Source: Aequorivita sp. UBA3180
Lineage (GTDB): Bacteria > Bacteroidota > Bacteroidia > Flavobacteriales > Flavobacteriaceae
Length of the DNA stretch: 64,000 bases
NCBI GenBank assembly: GCA_002364215.1
Contig: DEXQ01000011.1
Span: 1 to 64,000, forward strand
Direction of reading: 5' to 3'
In this document: positions 52,190-60,346 of the stretch, one piece after another
How positions within the stretch are numbered: the first letter of the stretch is position 1
How the letters are laid out: each line of letters starts with the position of its first letter
Notes under the pieces: generated by a model
Told to the model about the DNA's origin: nothing
Database searches by the model: none
The model's input: only the letters and a program-made list of their open reading frames with translations
Made by a program: the position numbers and the translations under genes

Positions 52190-53524
52190 TTAATAATGAC
52201 ATTTTCCGCATTCCAATCCACCCATTTCGGCGATAGTTAGTTTCTCAACACCATATTTCTTTGAAAGCTCTTCGTGTATCTTGGCGTAATATTCATTGGT
52301 CGCCAAGTTTACATTAGTTTCTCGGTGACAATTAATACACCATCCCATTGTGAGTGGCGCAAATTGTTCAACAATTTCCATTTCTTGAATTTCTCCGTGA
52401 CAGGTCTGGCAAGCAATTCCGGCCACTGTTACGTGCTGCGAGTGATTAAAATATGCGAAATCTGGCAAATTATGGATACGAACCCATTTAACAGGCTCTG
52501 TCTTACCTGTATACTTTTGCTCAGCAGGATCCCAACCTACGGCCTTATACAGCTTGGCAATCTCGCCATCGTAGAATTCTTTTGAATACTCTTCCGTAGC
52601 TGTTTCCGGGGCCACTTCTGAAATATTTTTGTGACAGTTCATACAAACGTTCAAGGAAGGAATTCCCGAATGTTTACTTTTTCTTGCGGAACTGTGGCAG
52701 AAATTACAATCTATCTGATTATCGCCTGCGTGAATTTTATGTGAATAGTGTATAGGCTGAACCGGAGCATATCCTTGGTCTACGCCTACTTGCATCATAT
52801 AGCCATATGCGAAATACCCTGCGGAAAGCAATAGGAATATTGAAAAGACCAACACTAAAAATTGGTTTTGAACAAAAGCCTTCCAAATCGGGGTGCGTTT
52901 TTCTTTTTCTTCATATACCACTCCATTTGCCTCAGCAATTCTTTTCAATGTATTGGTAACCAAGAACAGCATAATAACCAATAACAAGAAAATAAGCGCT
53001 AGAGCAGCAATTACTATGGAATTAGACACAGAACCCCCGTCATTACCAGCATTTGAAGTTGCAGTTTCAGCTCCTGCTGCAGCCACAGGATCAGCTTTTG
53101 GCTGATCGGTATAGGCAAGAATATCGTCAATATCTGTTTCAGATAGCGCAGGGAACGCCGTCATTACAGCTTTATTATTTTCCTCAAAAAGTTTTACCGC
53201 CTGAGCATCTCCAGCAGCAATAAGAGCCTGGCTATTGTGGATCCACTTGTAAAGCCAGTCTCGATCAAACTTTTCACCAACACCTCTAAGCGCCGGGCCA
53301 ACTGCTTTTTTATCCAATTTATGGCAAGCAGCACAATTGGCTTTAAACAAAGCCTCGCCTGCGGCAGCATCACCTCCAGCACCAGTAGCAACACCCGCAG
53401 AAGCTTCAGTTGGAGTCTCAGCAGGAGCATCCTGGGAATATATGGTAGTTGAAAAAGTTAGTAAAAACACTAACAAAAGAAGTGGCAATTTTGAGCGTAG
53501 ATGTATAAAATTCACCTTTTTCAT
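52190..53524 (-). CDS. actA: Alternative complex III multiheme cytochrome ActA with fused cytochrome c domain
   Basis: The 444-residue protein has a signal sequence, then an N-terminal mono-heme cytochrome c domain (C64-A-A-C67-H68; 'GPALRGVGEKFDRDWLYKWI'), two membrane helices (about 168-190 and 223-245) and a C-terminal pentaheme domain with CxxCH motifs 'CNFCH', 'CMNCH', 'CQTCH', 'CINCH' and 'CGKCH'. That makes six hemes. ActA is the first gene of the respiratory operon and receives electrons from ActB. The fused mono-heme domain may link it to the oxidase. Confidence 0.94.
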   Translation of the reverse strand: MKKVNFIHLRSKLPLLLLVFLLTFSTTIYSQDAPAETPTEASAGVATGAGGDAAAGEALFKANCAACHKLDKKAVGPALRGVGEKFDRDWLYKWIHNSQALIAAGDAQAVKLFEENNKAVMTAFPALSETDIDDILAYTDQPKADPVAAAGAETATSNAGNDGGSVSNSIVIAALALIFLLLVIMLFLVTNTLKRIAEANGVVYEEKEKRTPIWKAFVQNQFLVLVFSIFLLLSAGYFAYGYMMQVGVDQGYAPVQPIHYSHKIHAGDNQIDCNFCHSSARKSKHSGIPSLNVCMNCHKNISEVAPETATEEYSKEFYDGEIAKLYKAVGWDPAEQKYTGKTEPVKWVRIHNLPDFAYFNHSQHVTVAGIACQTCHGEIQEMEIVEQFAPLTMGWCINCHRETNVNLATNEYYAKIHEELSKKYGVEKLTIAEMGGLECGKCHY

Positions 53525-53655
53525 CTGTTGATTATATAGTTTTTTATTGATTAGATGGAATTAGCTTACAAGTTATTTCGGCTGGTCTCGAAATTTCTTA
53601 TTGCGCCCATTTCATACTAATGGTTAAATTATGGTCGATAGTTTGGTACAGAATT

Positions 53656-53675
53656 GGTTACAAACAAATGTAACC
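53656..53675. repeat. Inverted repeat in the act operon leader
   Basis: GGTTACA and TGTAACC pair over 7 bp with a 6 nt loop. It lies 132-151 bp upstream of the actA start, downstream of the -7 box, and could be an operator or leader structure. Confidence 0.3.
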
Positions 53676-53707
53676 TTAATGCTCATTCTGAACCACAAAT
53701 AAAGCAG

Positions 53708-53715
53708 CAAAAGTA
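53708..53715 (-). promoter_or_regulatory. -7 box of the act-cox operon
   Basis: Minus-strand TACTTTTG, an exact TAnnTTTG match. A TTG lies 25 bp upstream, longer than the usual 17-23. Use of this promoter would give a leader of about 175 nt before actA. Confidence 0.45.
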
Positions 53716-53786
53716 CATTATAAAGTCGATTTTGAAAATGCAAACAAAGTGTTAACTATTAATTTATATTTGTTCTAAATAATATT

Positions 53787-53821
53787 TTGATGACCTACAC
53801 AGTTATTAAGTTTTACCTTTG
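53787..53821 (+). promoter_or_regulatory. Promoter of the SPOR-domain gene
   Basis: TTG at 53787-53789, a 24 bp spacer and TACCTTTG at 53814-53821 (exact TAnnTTTG). The leader before ATG 53841 would be about 12 nt. Confidence 0.5.
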
Positions 53822-53840
53822 CACTTAAAGAAATAAGCAG

Positions 53841-54236
53841 ATGAATTTACAAACCTATTCCAAAATAATTATTGCCAGCATATTAATGAGCTTCTATTGC
53901 GGTAAAAGCTTTGGGCAAAGCGCCTCATTAAACATAAATACAGATCCAAAAATAACCCAACTCCTGGAACTGAAAAAAGATTTGGAAAAGGAAAATAAGC
54001 TTTCTGATGGTTATACCATCCAGCTATATTATGGCGAACTGGACAAGGCAAACCAAATGTTAAGAAAATACCGTGGTAGCTATGGCAACTGGCCCGCCTC
54101 GATTGAATATGAAACCCCAAACTATAAAGTCTGGGCAGGAAATTTTGCCTCCAGGATTGAAGCAGAGAGAGCACTTCTTGAAATTCAGAAAAGCTTTTCT
54201 TCGGCGTTTATACTAAAACCCGAAAGAAGAAAATAA
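53841..54236 (+). CDS. Small secreted SPOR-domain protein
   Basis: The 131-residue protein has a signal peptide (MNLQTYSKIIIASILMSFYCGKSFGQ) and a SPOR domain (about 55-131: 'GYTIQLYYGELDKANQMLRKY', 'YKVWAGNFASRIEAERALLEIQKSFSSAFIL'). SPOR domains bind denuded peptidoglycan at division sites. As the domain is nearly the whole mature protein, it is probably a periplasmic cell-wall binding factor. It is divergent from actA and convergent with infB. Confidence 0.88.
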   Translation: MNLQTYSKIIIASILMSFYCGKSFGQSASLNINTDPKITQLLELKKDLEKENKLSDGYTIQLYYGELDKANQMLRKYRGSYGNWPASIEYETPNYKVWAGNFASRIEAERALLEIQKSFSSAFILKPERRK

Positions 54237-54239
54237 AAA

Positions 54240-54265
54240 CGCCCTGAAAAATAATTTTCAAGGCG
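54240..54265 (-). terminator. Terminator of the rimP-nusA-infB operon
   Basis: An 11 bp stem (54240-54250 with 54255-54265, one G-U pair) with a 4 nt loop. The minus strand continues TTTTTATTTTC; the plus strand lacks a T run, so it mainly serves infB. Confidence 0.75.
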
Positions 54266-54290
54266 CTCTGCAAATTATTTGATTTTTGAA

Positions 54291-57020
54291 TTATTTCAGC
54301 TTTTTCTTCACAGCTACTTCCTGGAAAGCTTCAATAACATCATTCTCATAAATGTCGTTGTAGTTCTTAATTTGAATACCACAATCATACCCTTTCGAAA
54401 CTTCTTTCACGTCATCTTTAAAACGTTTTAAAGAAGCAAGTTCTCCAGTGTAAACCACTACTCCCTCACGGATCAGGCGAATGTTGGAGCTTCGGAATAT
54501 TTTTCCTGTTAATACCATACATCCCGCAATTTTACCAACTTTCGAGATTTTGAAAGTCTCACGAATTTCAGCAGTACCGGTAATTTCTTCTTTCATTTCT
54601 GGAGAAAGCATCCCTTCCATTGCATCTTTCACGTCATTAATAGCGTCATAAATGATGGAATAGGTACGGATGTCTATTTCTTCCTTATCTGCAATTTGAC
54701 GTGCATTGCCCATTGGACGTACGTTGAAACCAATAATAATTGCATCAGAAGCCGAAGCGAGAAGCACATCACTTTCGGTAATAGGCCCCACTGCTTTGTG
54801 GATTATATTAACTTGAATTTCTTCTGTGGAAAGTTTCAATAATGAATCTGTCAAAGCTTCCACAGAACCATCAACGTCACCTTTAAGGATAATGTTCAAT
54901 TCCTTGAAATCACCAAGGGCGATACGTCTTCCAATTTCGTCAAGCGTAATATGGCGCTGTGTTCTTACAGACTGCTCTCGCTGTAATTGAGTTCGTTTGG
55001 TAGCAATAGCTTTTGCTTCACGCTCGTCTTCAAATACATTAAATTTATCACCCGCTTGTGGCGCACCGTCTAAACCAAGTACTGAAACTGGTGTTGATGG
55101 CCCGGCCTCTTTCACATTATTTCCTCGCTCATCCTGCATTGCCTTAACTTTTCCGCTGTGCTGGCCTGCAAGAACGTAATCACCTACTTTTAAAGTACCG
55201 CCTTGCACAAGAACTGTTGAAACATACCCACGACCTTTATCGAGGAACGCTTCTACCACGGTACCATTTGCTTGGCGATTTGGATTTGCCGTTAGCTCAA
55301 GTAATTCCGCTTCAAGCAGCACTTTTTCAAGTAACTCCTTTACGCCATCTCCAGTTTTTGCTGAAATGTCATGCGACTGTATCTTTCCACCCCAATCTTC
55401 AACCAAAAGGTTCATATTGGCAAGTCCTTCTTTTATTTTATCTGGATTTGCGTTGGGCTTATCTATTTTATTTATTGCGAAAACTATTGGAACACTCGCT
55501 GCTTGTGCGTGGCTAATGGCTTCCTTGGTTTGCGGCATAATATCATCATCTGCTGCAACCACAATAATTGCAAGATCGGTAACTTGGGCTCCACGGGCAC
55601 GCATTGCTGTAAACGCTTCGTGACCAGGAGTATCAAGGAATGCTATTTTTTGCCCCCCTTCCAGTTCAACGCCGTAGGCTCCAATGTGCTGGGTAATTCC
55701 ACCGGACTCACCGGCAATAACATTTTCCTTACGGATGTAATCCAAAAGTGAAGTTTTACCGTGATCAACGTGACCCATTACGGTAACAATCGGCGCACGT
55801 GGCTCAAGATCTTCTGGAGCATCAACTTCTCGATCTATAGATTCTTCAATGTCAGCTGTTACAAATTCCACTTCATAACCAAATTCTTCAGCAACAATGC
55901 TTAAGGTTTCGGCATCAAGACGCTGGTTCATGGTAACCATCATTCCTAAGCTCATACAGGCCGAAATAATTTTGGTAACGGGAACATCCATCATCGTTGC
56001 CATTTCATTAGCAGTTACAAACTCTGTAACTTTAATAAGTTTGCTGTCTGCTTCCTGCTGTGCAAGCTCGTCTTCGGATTTTTGACGGTGCGTATCTCTT
56101 TTTTCACGACGGTACTTGGCTCCTTTACCTTTTGACGATTTCCCTTGAAGTTTCTCTAAGGTTTCACGTACTTGCTTTTGCACTTCTTCCTCGCTCGGCT
56201 CTTCTTTTGGAGTGCTGCTTCGGCCCTTTCTGCCAGTTCCGCGATTGTCTTTAAAGTTATTACCACCACCTTTGTTGGTTTCTTTGCTTATACGGCGCCT
56301 TTTGCCTTTTTTGTCTTTTTTATCATCAGACTTGGCCTCTTTTTTCTTTTCGGGTTTTTTGAACTGGGTAAGATCTATCTTTTGACCCGTAAAATTCGGC
56401 CCATCAAGTTTACGATATTGGGTTGTAACGGTATCTGACTCTTTGGAGGTTTCTTCCTTGGGCTCCTCTTTTATAACTGGAGTCTCTTTAACAGCAGGCT
56501 TTTCTTCTTTTTTCTCCTTTTCTTCCTTAACAGGAGCAACAGGCTTTGTTTCTTCCGTTTCTTTTTTCTCTACCTTGGGTTTTTCAACAACAACCTCTGG
56601 CTTTTCTTCTTTTTTGGTCTCAACAGGCTTCTCTGTTTCTTTAGGTTCTTCCTTTTTGGCTTTTTTTGTATCCAGGTCAATTTTACCTACCTGTTTTGGA
56701 CCATCAAGTTTTGCTTCCGCTTTTATTACGCGCGAAGATTCTTCTTTCTTCTGTTTCTCCTCCATTTCGCGCTCGCGCTCTAAACGAAGTTCTTCTTTTT
56801 CTTTGCGTTTTTCTTCGCCTACTTCCTTGGAAGCTACTTTTTTACTTTTGTCGGTTTCAAACTCTTCAAAAAGGACTTCGTATTCTTCACCCGTTATTTT
56901 GGTATTGGGACTTGCGTCCACATCGAACCCCTTGGAACTCAAAAATTCCACGGCACGATCCAACGAGATGTTGAACTCACGTAATACCTGACTTAGTCTT
57001 TTCGTTTTTACTTCAGCCAT
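54291..57020 (-). CDS. infB: Translation initiation factor IF-2
   Basis: The 909-residue GTPase brings initiator tRNA to the 30S subunit. It has an N-terminal IF2_N helical part (about 1-55), a long Lys/Glu/Pro-rich low-complexity region (about 55-330), a second IF2_N module (about 335-385), the G domain from about 410 ('[14 protein letters not shown]', 'DTPGHEAF', 'INKIDKPN') and C-terminal domains that include the initiator tRNA-binding end ('[15 protein letters not shown]'). The strong charge bias of the spacer produces spurious long frames on the other strand. Confidence 0.97.
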   Translation of the reverse strand: MAEVKTKRLSQVLREFNISLDRAVEFLSSKGFDVDASPNTKITGEEYEVLFEEFETDKSKKVASKEVGEEKRKEKEELRLEREREMEEKQKKEESSRVIKAEAKLDGPKQVGKIDLDTKKAKKEEPKETEKPVETKKEEKPEVVVEKPKVEKKETEETKPVAPVKEEKEKKEEKPAVKETPVIKEEPKEETSKESDTVTTQYRKLDGPNFTGQKIDLTQFKKPEKKKEAKSDDKKDKKGKRRRISKETNKGGGNNFKDNRGTGRKGRSSTPKEEPSEEEVQKQVRETLEKLQGKSSKGKGAKYRREKRDTHRQKSEDELAQQEADSKLIKVTEFVTANEMATMMDVPVTKIISACMSLGMMVTMNQRLDAETLSIVAEEFGYEVEFVTADIEESIDREVDAPEDLEPRAPIVTVMGHVDHGKTSLLDYIRKENVIAGESGGITQHIGAYGVELEGGQKIAFLDTPGHEAFTAMRARGAQVTDLAIIVVAADDDIMPQTKEAISHAQAASVPIVFAINKIDKPNANPDKIKEGLANMNLLVEDWGGKIQSHDISAKTGDGVKELLEKVLLEAELLELTANPNRQANGTVVEAFLDKGRGYVSTVLVQGGTLKVGDYVLAGQHSGKVKAMQDERGNNVKEAGPSTPVSVLGLDGAPQAGDKFNVFEDEREAKAIATKRTQLQREQSVRTQRHITLDEIGRRIALGDFKELNIILKGDVDGSVEALTDSLLKLSTEEIQVNIIHKAVGPITESDVLLASASDAIIIGFNVRPMGNARQIADKEEIDIRTYSIIYDAINDVKDAMEGMLSPEMKEEITGTAEIRETFKISKVGKIAGCMVLTGKIFRSSNIRLIREGVVVYTGELASLKRFKDDVKEVSKGYDCGIQIKNYNDIYENDVIEAFQEVAVKKKLK

Positions 57021-57080
57021 AAATGCTTTTTCCTGATTTGTCTTTTTAAAAAATTTGTATAAAAGTAGTTAAAGTTTCAA

Positions 57081-58313
57081 CTACTCTTCAAATTCTTCTT
57101 TTAATATATTTATAACGTCGCGGATTGTTTCCTCCTCCAGATCGGTGCGTTTTACCAGATCATTGATGTCGTGCTCCAATACGCTTTTGGCGGTATCTAA
57201 ACCTATTTTGTGGAATTCCTCGATGATCCAGCCTTCTATTTCATCGGAGAATTCGCTCAACTCTACGTCTTCTTCTGCCCCTTCGCGAAGTACATCTATT
57301 TCATACCCTGTTAACTGACCGGCAAGACGAATGTTGTGTCCGCCGCGGCCTATAGCCTTACTTACTTCTTCTGGGCGAAGAATAACTTCAGCACGTTTTT
57401 TCTCTTCGTCAATCTTGATGGAAGTTACTTTTGCGGGGCTCAAAGCACGCGTTATGTAAAGGTTCAGGTTGTTTGTGTAATTGATAACGTCAATATTTTC
57501 ATTGCCTAACTCACGAACGATGCCGTGGATTCGGGAACCTTTCATACCCACACAGGCACCTACGGGATCAATACGGTCATCGTAAGAATCTACGGCTACT
57601 TTTGCTTTTTCGCCAGGGATACGCACTACCTTTTTTACGGTAATTAATCCATCAAAAACCTCTGGGATTTCCTGTTCGAAGAGTTTTTCAAGGAAAACCG
57701 GATTGGCGCGGCTCATAATAATGGTCGGCTTATTTCCTTTCAAATCAACGCTTTCAATAATTCCACGCACGTTGTCTCCTTTTCTGAAAAAATCTGAAGG
57801 AATTTGCTTTTCCTTCGGAAGAATTATTTCATTGCCCTCATCGTCCAAGAGAATAACGGCACGGTGACGGATGTGGTGAACTTCGGCAGTGTAAATTTCT
57901 CCTTCAAGATCCTTAAACTGCTTGTAAATGATAGTATTGTCGTGCTCGTGGATTTTTGAAATAAGGTTTTGGCGCAATGCCAAGATGGAACGGCGACCAA
58001 GGTCAATAAGTTTTACTTCTTCCGAAACATCCTCGCCGATCTCAAAATCGGGCTCAATTTTTCGGGCAGCGCTCAATGAAATTTCCTCGTTCGGGTCTTC
58101 CACTTCCCCATCGGCCACTACTATGCGGTTTCTCCATATTTCAAGATCGCCCTTGTCTGGGTTTACAATAATATCAAAGTTATCATCGCTCCCGTACTTT
58201 TTTTTCAGGGCATTTCTGAAAACTTCTTCAAGTATCGCCATAAGCGTTACCCTGTCTATTTGTTTATCGTCCTTAAATTCCGAAAAAGATTCGATTAGTG
58301 CTAAGTTTTCCAT
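57081..58313 (-). CDS. nusA: Transcription termination/antitermination factor NusA
   Basis: From ATG 58313 the protein has 410 residues: NusA N-terminal RNA polymerase-binding domain (about 1-125), S1 domain (about 130-200, 'IYTAEVHHIRHRAVILLDDEGNEIILPKEKQI') and two KH domains ('DPVGACVGMKGSRIHGIVRELGNENIDVI', 'KAIGRGGHNIRLAGQLTGYEIDV'). It lacks the acidic repeats of E. coli NusA. The frame extends to 58430 inside rimP, but ATG 58313, 5 bp after the rimP stop, starts the conserved 'ALIESF' domain. NusA acts on hairpin-paused polymerase, which matters for the hairpin in this operon's leader. Confidence 0.95.
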   Translation of the reverse strand: MENLALIESFSEFKDDKQIDRVTLMAILEEVFRNALKKKYGSDDNFDIIVNPDKGDLEIWRNRIVVADGEVEDPNEEISLSAARKIEPDFEIGEDVSEEVKLIDLGRRSILALRQNLISKIHEHDNTIIYKQFKDLEGEIYTAEVHHIRHRAVILLDDEGNEIILPKEKQIPSDFFRKGDNVRGIIESVDLKGNKPTIIMSRANPVFLEKLFEQEIPEVFDGLITVKKVVRIPGEKAKVAVDSYDDRIDPVGACVGMKGSRIHGIVRELGNENIDVINYTNNLNLYITRALSPAKVTSIKIDEEKKRAEVILRPEEVSKAIGRGGHNIRLAGQLTGYEIDVLREGAEEDVELSEFSDEIEGWIIEEFHKIGLDTAKSVLEHDINDLVKRTDLEEETIRDVINILKEEFEE

Positions 58314-58318
58314 ATCAA

Positions 58319-58783
58319 TTAAAATGTTATCATCACTTTTGCTTCCATAATATCTTTGTAGGGCAAGGTTGCCTCTTTTTGAACGGTAACTTTTCCCTTT
58401 CCAATAGGCTTGGGCTCGCGCGCAGACCATTTTAGGGTAAAGCTGTCTTCTGTTACGGCGGTTAATTCGCCTTCAATTTTTTCTCCGTCTTTGGTTTTAA
58501 TCTTTAAATTTCTGCCTATATTTTTTTTGTACTGTCTAGGCAATGTCAATGGTTCTGAAACACCTGCGGACATTACTTCCAAAGAAAAATCATACTCCTC
58601 GCGGTCCAGATTGTGCTCTATGGCACGGCTAACCGCTATGCAATCTTCTACCGTAACGCCTTTATCGCCGTCCAGGATGACCCGTATTTGGTTGTCTTCA
58701 GAAATATTTAGGTCGATCAAAAACAGTGATTTGTTTTCTTCCAGCGCATTTTCCAGCAGTTCTGCTACTTTTTCACGCATCAT
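58319..58783 (-). CDS. rimP: Ribosome maturation factor RimP
   Basis: The 154-residue protein assists late 30S assembly. It has the RimP N-terminal alpha/beta domain ('[44 protein letters not shown]', '[12 protein letters not shown]') and a C-terminal SH3-like domain ('[29 protein letters not shown]'). It is the first gene of rimP-nusA-infB, a gene order conserved in most bacteria. Two ATG codons stand in tandem at 58783 and 58780. A terminator-like hairpin lies 15 nt upstream. Confidence 0.95.
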   Translation of the reverse strand: MMREKVAELLENALEENKSLFLIDLNISEDNQIRVILDGDKGVTVEDCIAVSRAIEHNLDREEYDFSLEVMSAGVSEPLTLPRQYKKNIGRNLKIKTKDGEKIEGELTAVTEDSFTLKWSAREPKPIGKGKVTVQKEATLPYKDIMEAKVMITF

Positions 58784-58798
58784 TTTAAGCTATAAAAA

Positions 58799-58818
58799 GA
58801 GGGGACTTTAGTCCCCTC
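58799..58818 (-). promoter_or_regulatory. Terminator-like hairpin in the rimP-nusA-infB leader
   Basis: GAGGGGAC (58799-58806) pairs with GTCCCCTC (58811-58818) around a short loop. On the minus strand it is followed by TTTTTATAGC and, 15 nt after the stem, the rimP ATG. No leftward gene ends upstream of it, and a -7 box lies 26 bp further up, so the hairpin belongs to the operon's own leader. It looks like an attenuator. Confidence 0.6.
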
Positions 58819-58843
58819 AGATAGTTTCGTATCAAATTCGGTG

Positions 58844-58851
58844 CAAATATA
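58844..58851 (-). promoter_or_regulatory. -7 box of the rimP-nusA-infB operon
   Basis: Minus-strand TATATTTG, an exact TAnnTTTG match. A TTG lies 25 bp upstream of it. The expected leader before rimP is about 50-55 nt and contains the hairpin at 58799-58818. Confidence 0.55.
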
Positions 58852-58891
58852 CTACATTTTTTAATATTATAAAAACCAAGCGCAAACGATT

Positions 58892-58899
58892 TATTTTTG
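58892..58899 (+). promoter_or_regulatory. -7 box of the universal stress protein gene
   Basis: TATTTTTG on the plus strand, an exact TAnnTTTG match 41 bp before ATG 58941. No properly spaced TTG is present. Confidence 0.4.
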
Positions 58900-58940
58900 T
58901 ACTTTAATGCTTCCAAAAACACACAAAACCGATCAATTTT

Positions 58941-59762
58941 ATGAAACGTATCCTCGTCCCAACCGACTTTTCCGAGCAAGCTGAAAATGCTTTGAAAGTA
59001 GCTCTGAAATTCGCCGAAAGGCATAAAAGTGAAATATTCGTTCTCCATTCTATGGAAATGCCGTTGCATTTGGCCACTTCAAGTGATTCAGGGACGCTTC
59101 CGGAATCGCTGTATTTTATAAAATTGGCTGAAAAACGTTTTAGTGAAATGCGCGCAAAACCGTATCTGAAAGGAACAACGGTAAATGAAGCCATTGGCCA
59201 CAACGAAATTTATGAGGATATTGAAGAAGCTTGCAAAAAAAACAAAATAGATTTAATTGTTATGGGCTCCAGTGGAGCCAGCGGCTTTAAGGAGATGTTT
59301 GTAGGAAGCAATACTGAAAAAGTAGTCAGAACTTCCAAAATACCGGTGCTGGTAATTAAAAACAATCATGAACAATTCAACGTTACGGATTTTGTATTCG
59401 CTACAGATTTTTCAGAAGAAGGCCGTGGGGCATTGGACAAGGCACAAAAATTTGCAAAAAAACTTGGGGCAAAAATGCATTTACTTTTTGTAAACACACC
59501 CGCAGATTTTAAAACTTCTGTGCAAGCGCAAAACATAATGGAAAACTTTGTAAGAGGTATGGGCGTTGAAAACTACACATTAAATATATATAATGATACT
59601 TCTGTAGAAAAAGGCATTCTCAACTTTGCAAAGCACATTAATGCACAACTTATAGGGATGGGCACCCACGGCCGTAAAGGAATATCACATTTCTTTAATG
59701 GCAGCATTAGTGAAGATATGGTAAACCACGCCAATATGCCAGTGATTACTTTCAAAATTTAA
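58941..59762 (+). CDS. Tandem-domain universal stress protein
   Basis: The 273-residue protein carries two Usp domains (about 1-140 and 147-273). The first starts 'MKRILVPTDFSEQAENALKVALKFA' and has 'DLIVMGSSGASG...VGSNTEKVVRTSKIPVLVI', the ATP-binding GxxG-type loop. The second begins 'FVFATDFSEEGRGALDKAQKFA' and ends 'LIGMGTHGRKGISHFFNGSISEDMVNHANMPVITF'. Such proteins are cytosolic stress-response factors. The lipoprotein gene that follows starts immediately after the stop, so they are probably cotranscribed. Confidence 0.92.
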   Translation: MKRILVPTDFSEQAENALKVALKFAERHKSEIFVLHSMEMPLHLATSSDSGTLPESLYFIKLAEKRFSEMRAKPYLKGTTVNEAIGHNEIYEDIEEACKKNKIDLIVMGSSGASGFKEMFVGSNTEKVVRTSKIPVLVIKNNHEQFNVTDFVFATDFSEEGRGALDKAQKFAKKLGAKMHLLFVNTPADFKTSVQAQNIMENFVRGMGVENYTLNIYNDTSVEKGILNFAKHINAQLIGMGTHGRKGISHFFNGSISEDMVNHANMPVITFKI

Positions 59763-60344
59763 ATGAAGTATTTGTTTCTCGCAACAGTGTTTCTTTTACT
59801 GAGCTGTAAGAAGCTTGGGGATGGAAATCAGCCTGCGACAGAGATTATCATTGATGAAAACCCAGTTGTTATAAATGAAGAACCGCCGCCGCCCGAAGGT
59901 GCCATTAGAGCTGATTTTATTGGAAATAAAGACTCTATTTATGCTTTTGTAAAAGAAATGGATACTTCAACCGAAAAAACTTTGATTGGTTTTGAAAATG
60001 AACTGCTGCCCGAACTAACTATACCCGAAAGCATCGGCGCTCACTTGCATCTTATAAAACTTAAGAATTTTCAAAACGACGTTTTATTGGTAAACGCAAA
60101 ATTGAAGGATACAAATTTTAACGAATACTATGTTTTCGTCTGGAAAGACTCCCTTTGGAAACAACCCGTGAAACGCTTTAACATTCACAAAAGCAATATG
60201 ACCGATAAATTGGTCCCAATAAGGAACAATCCAGAAGACAGCACACTACTATTGCGTTACTATTCAGTTTTTGTTATGGATCGGAAAAGTGAGAAAAAAT
60301 TCACTTGGAAGCTAATGAGTGAAAGTGTCCCGATTGAGGAATAA
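59763..60344 (+). CDS. Lipoprotein of unknown function
   Basis: The 193-residue protein has a lipoprotein signal (MKYLFLATVFLLLSC, Cys15), a Pro-rich spacer ('NEEPPPPEG') and a soluble domain I do not recognise ('IYAFVKEMDTSTEKTLIGFENELLPELTIPES', 'LLVNAKLKDTNFNEYYVFVWKDSLWKQPV'). It directly follows the stress protein and is convergent with the PaaK-like gene 2 bp away. A palindrome in that gene's 3' end probably terminates it. Confidence 0.7.
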   Translation: MKYLFLATVFLLLSCKKLGDGNQPATEIIIDENPVVINEEPPPPEGAIRADFIGNKDSIYAFVKEMDTSTEKTLIGFENELLPELTIPESIGAHLHLIKLKNFQNDVLLVNAKLKDTNFNEYYVFVWKDSLWKQPVKRFNIHKSNMTDKLVPIRNNPEDSTLLLRYYSVFVMDRKSEKKFTWKLMSESVPIEE

Positions 60345-60346
60345 TT

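Larger units (their letters stand above)
53525..53840. other. Intergenic region between actA and the SPOR gene
   Basis: 316 bp of AT-rich sequence between divergent genes. It holds a -7 box for the act operon (53708-53715), a hairpin (GGTTACA at 53656-53662 with TGTAACC at 53669-53675) in the long act leader, and a promoter for the SPOR gene (53787-53821). I see no gene in it. Confidence 0.6.

Noticed and set aside
56443..56991. Open frame of 182 codons opposite the infB N-terminal region, rich in Ser and Phe
   Set aside because: It mirrors the Lys/Glu-rich codons of IF-2 and is a composition artefact.
58785..59069. Small leftward frame upstream of rimP that could make the leader hairpin an ordinary gene terminator
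   Set aside because: It runs antisense into the universal stress protein gene, has no family traits, and crosses both divergent promoters.
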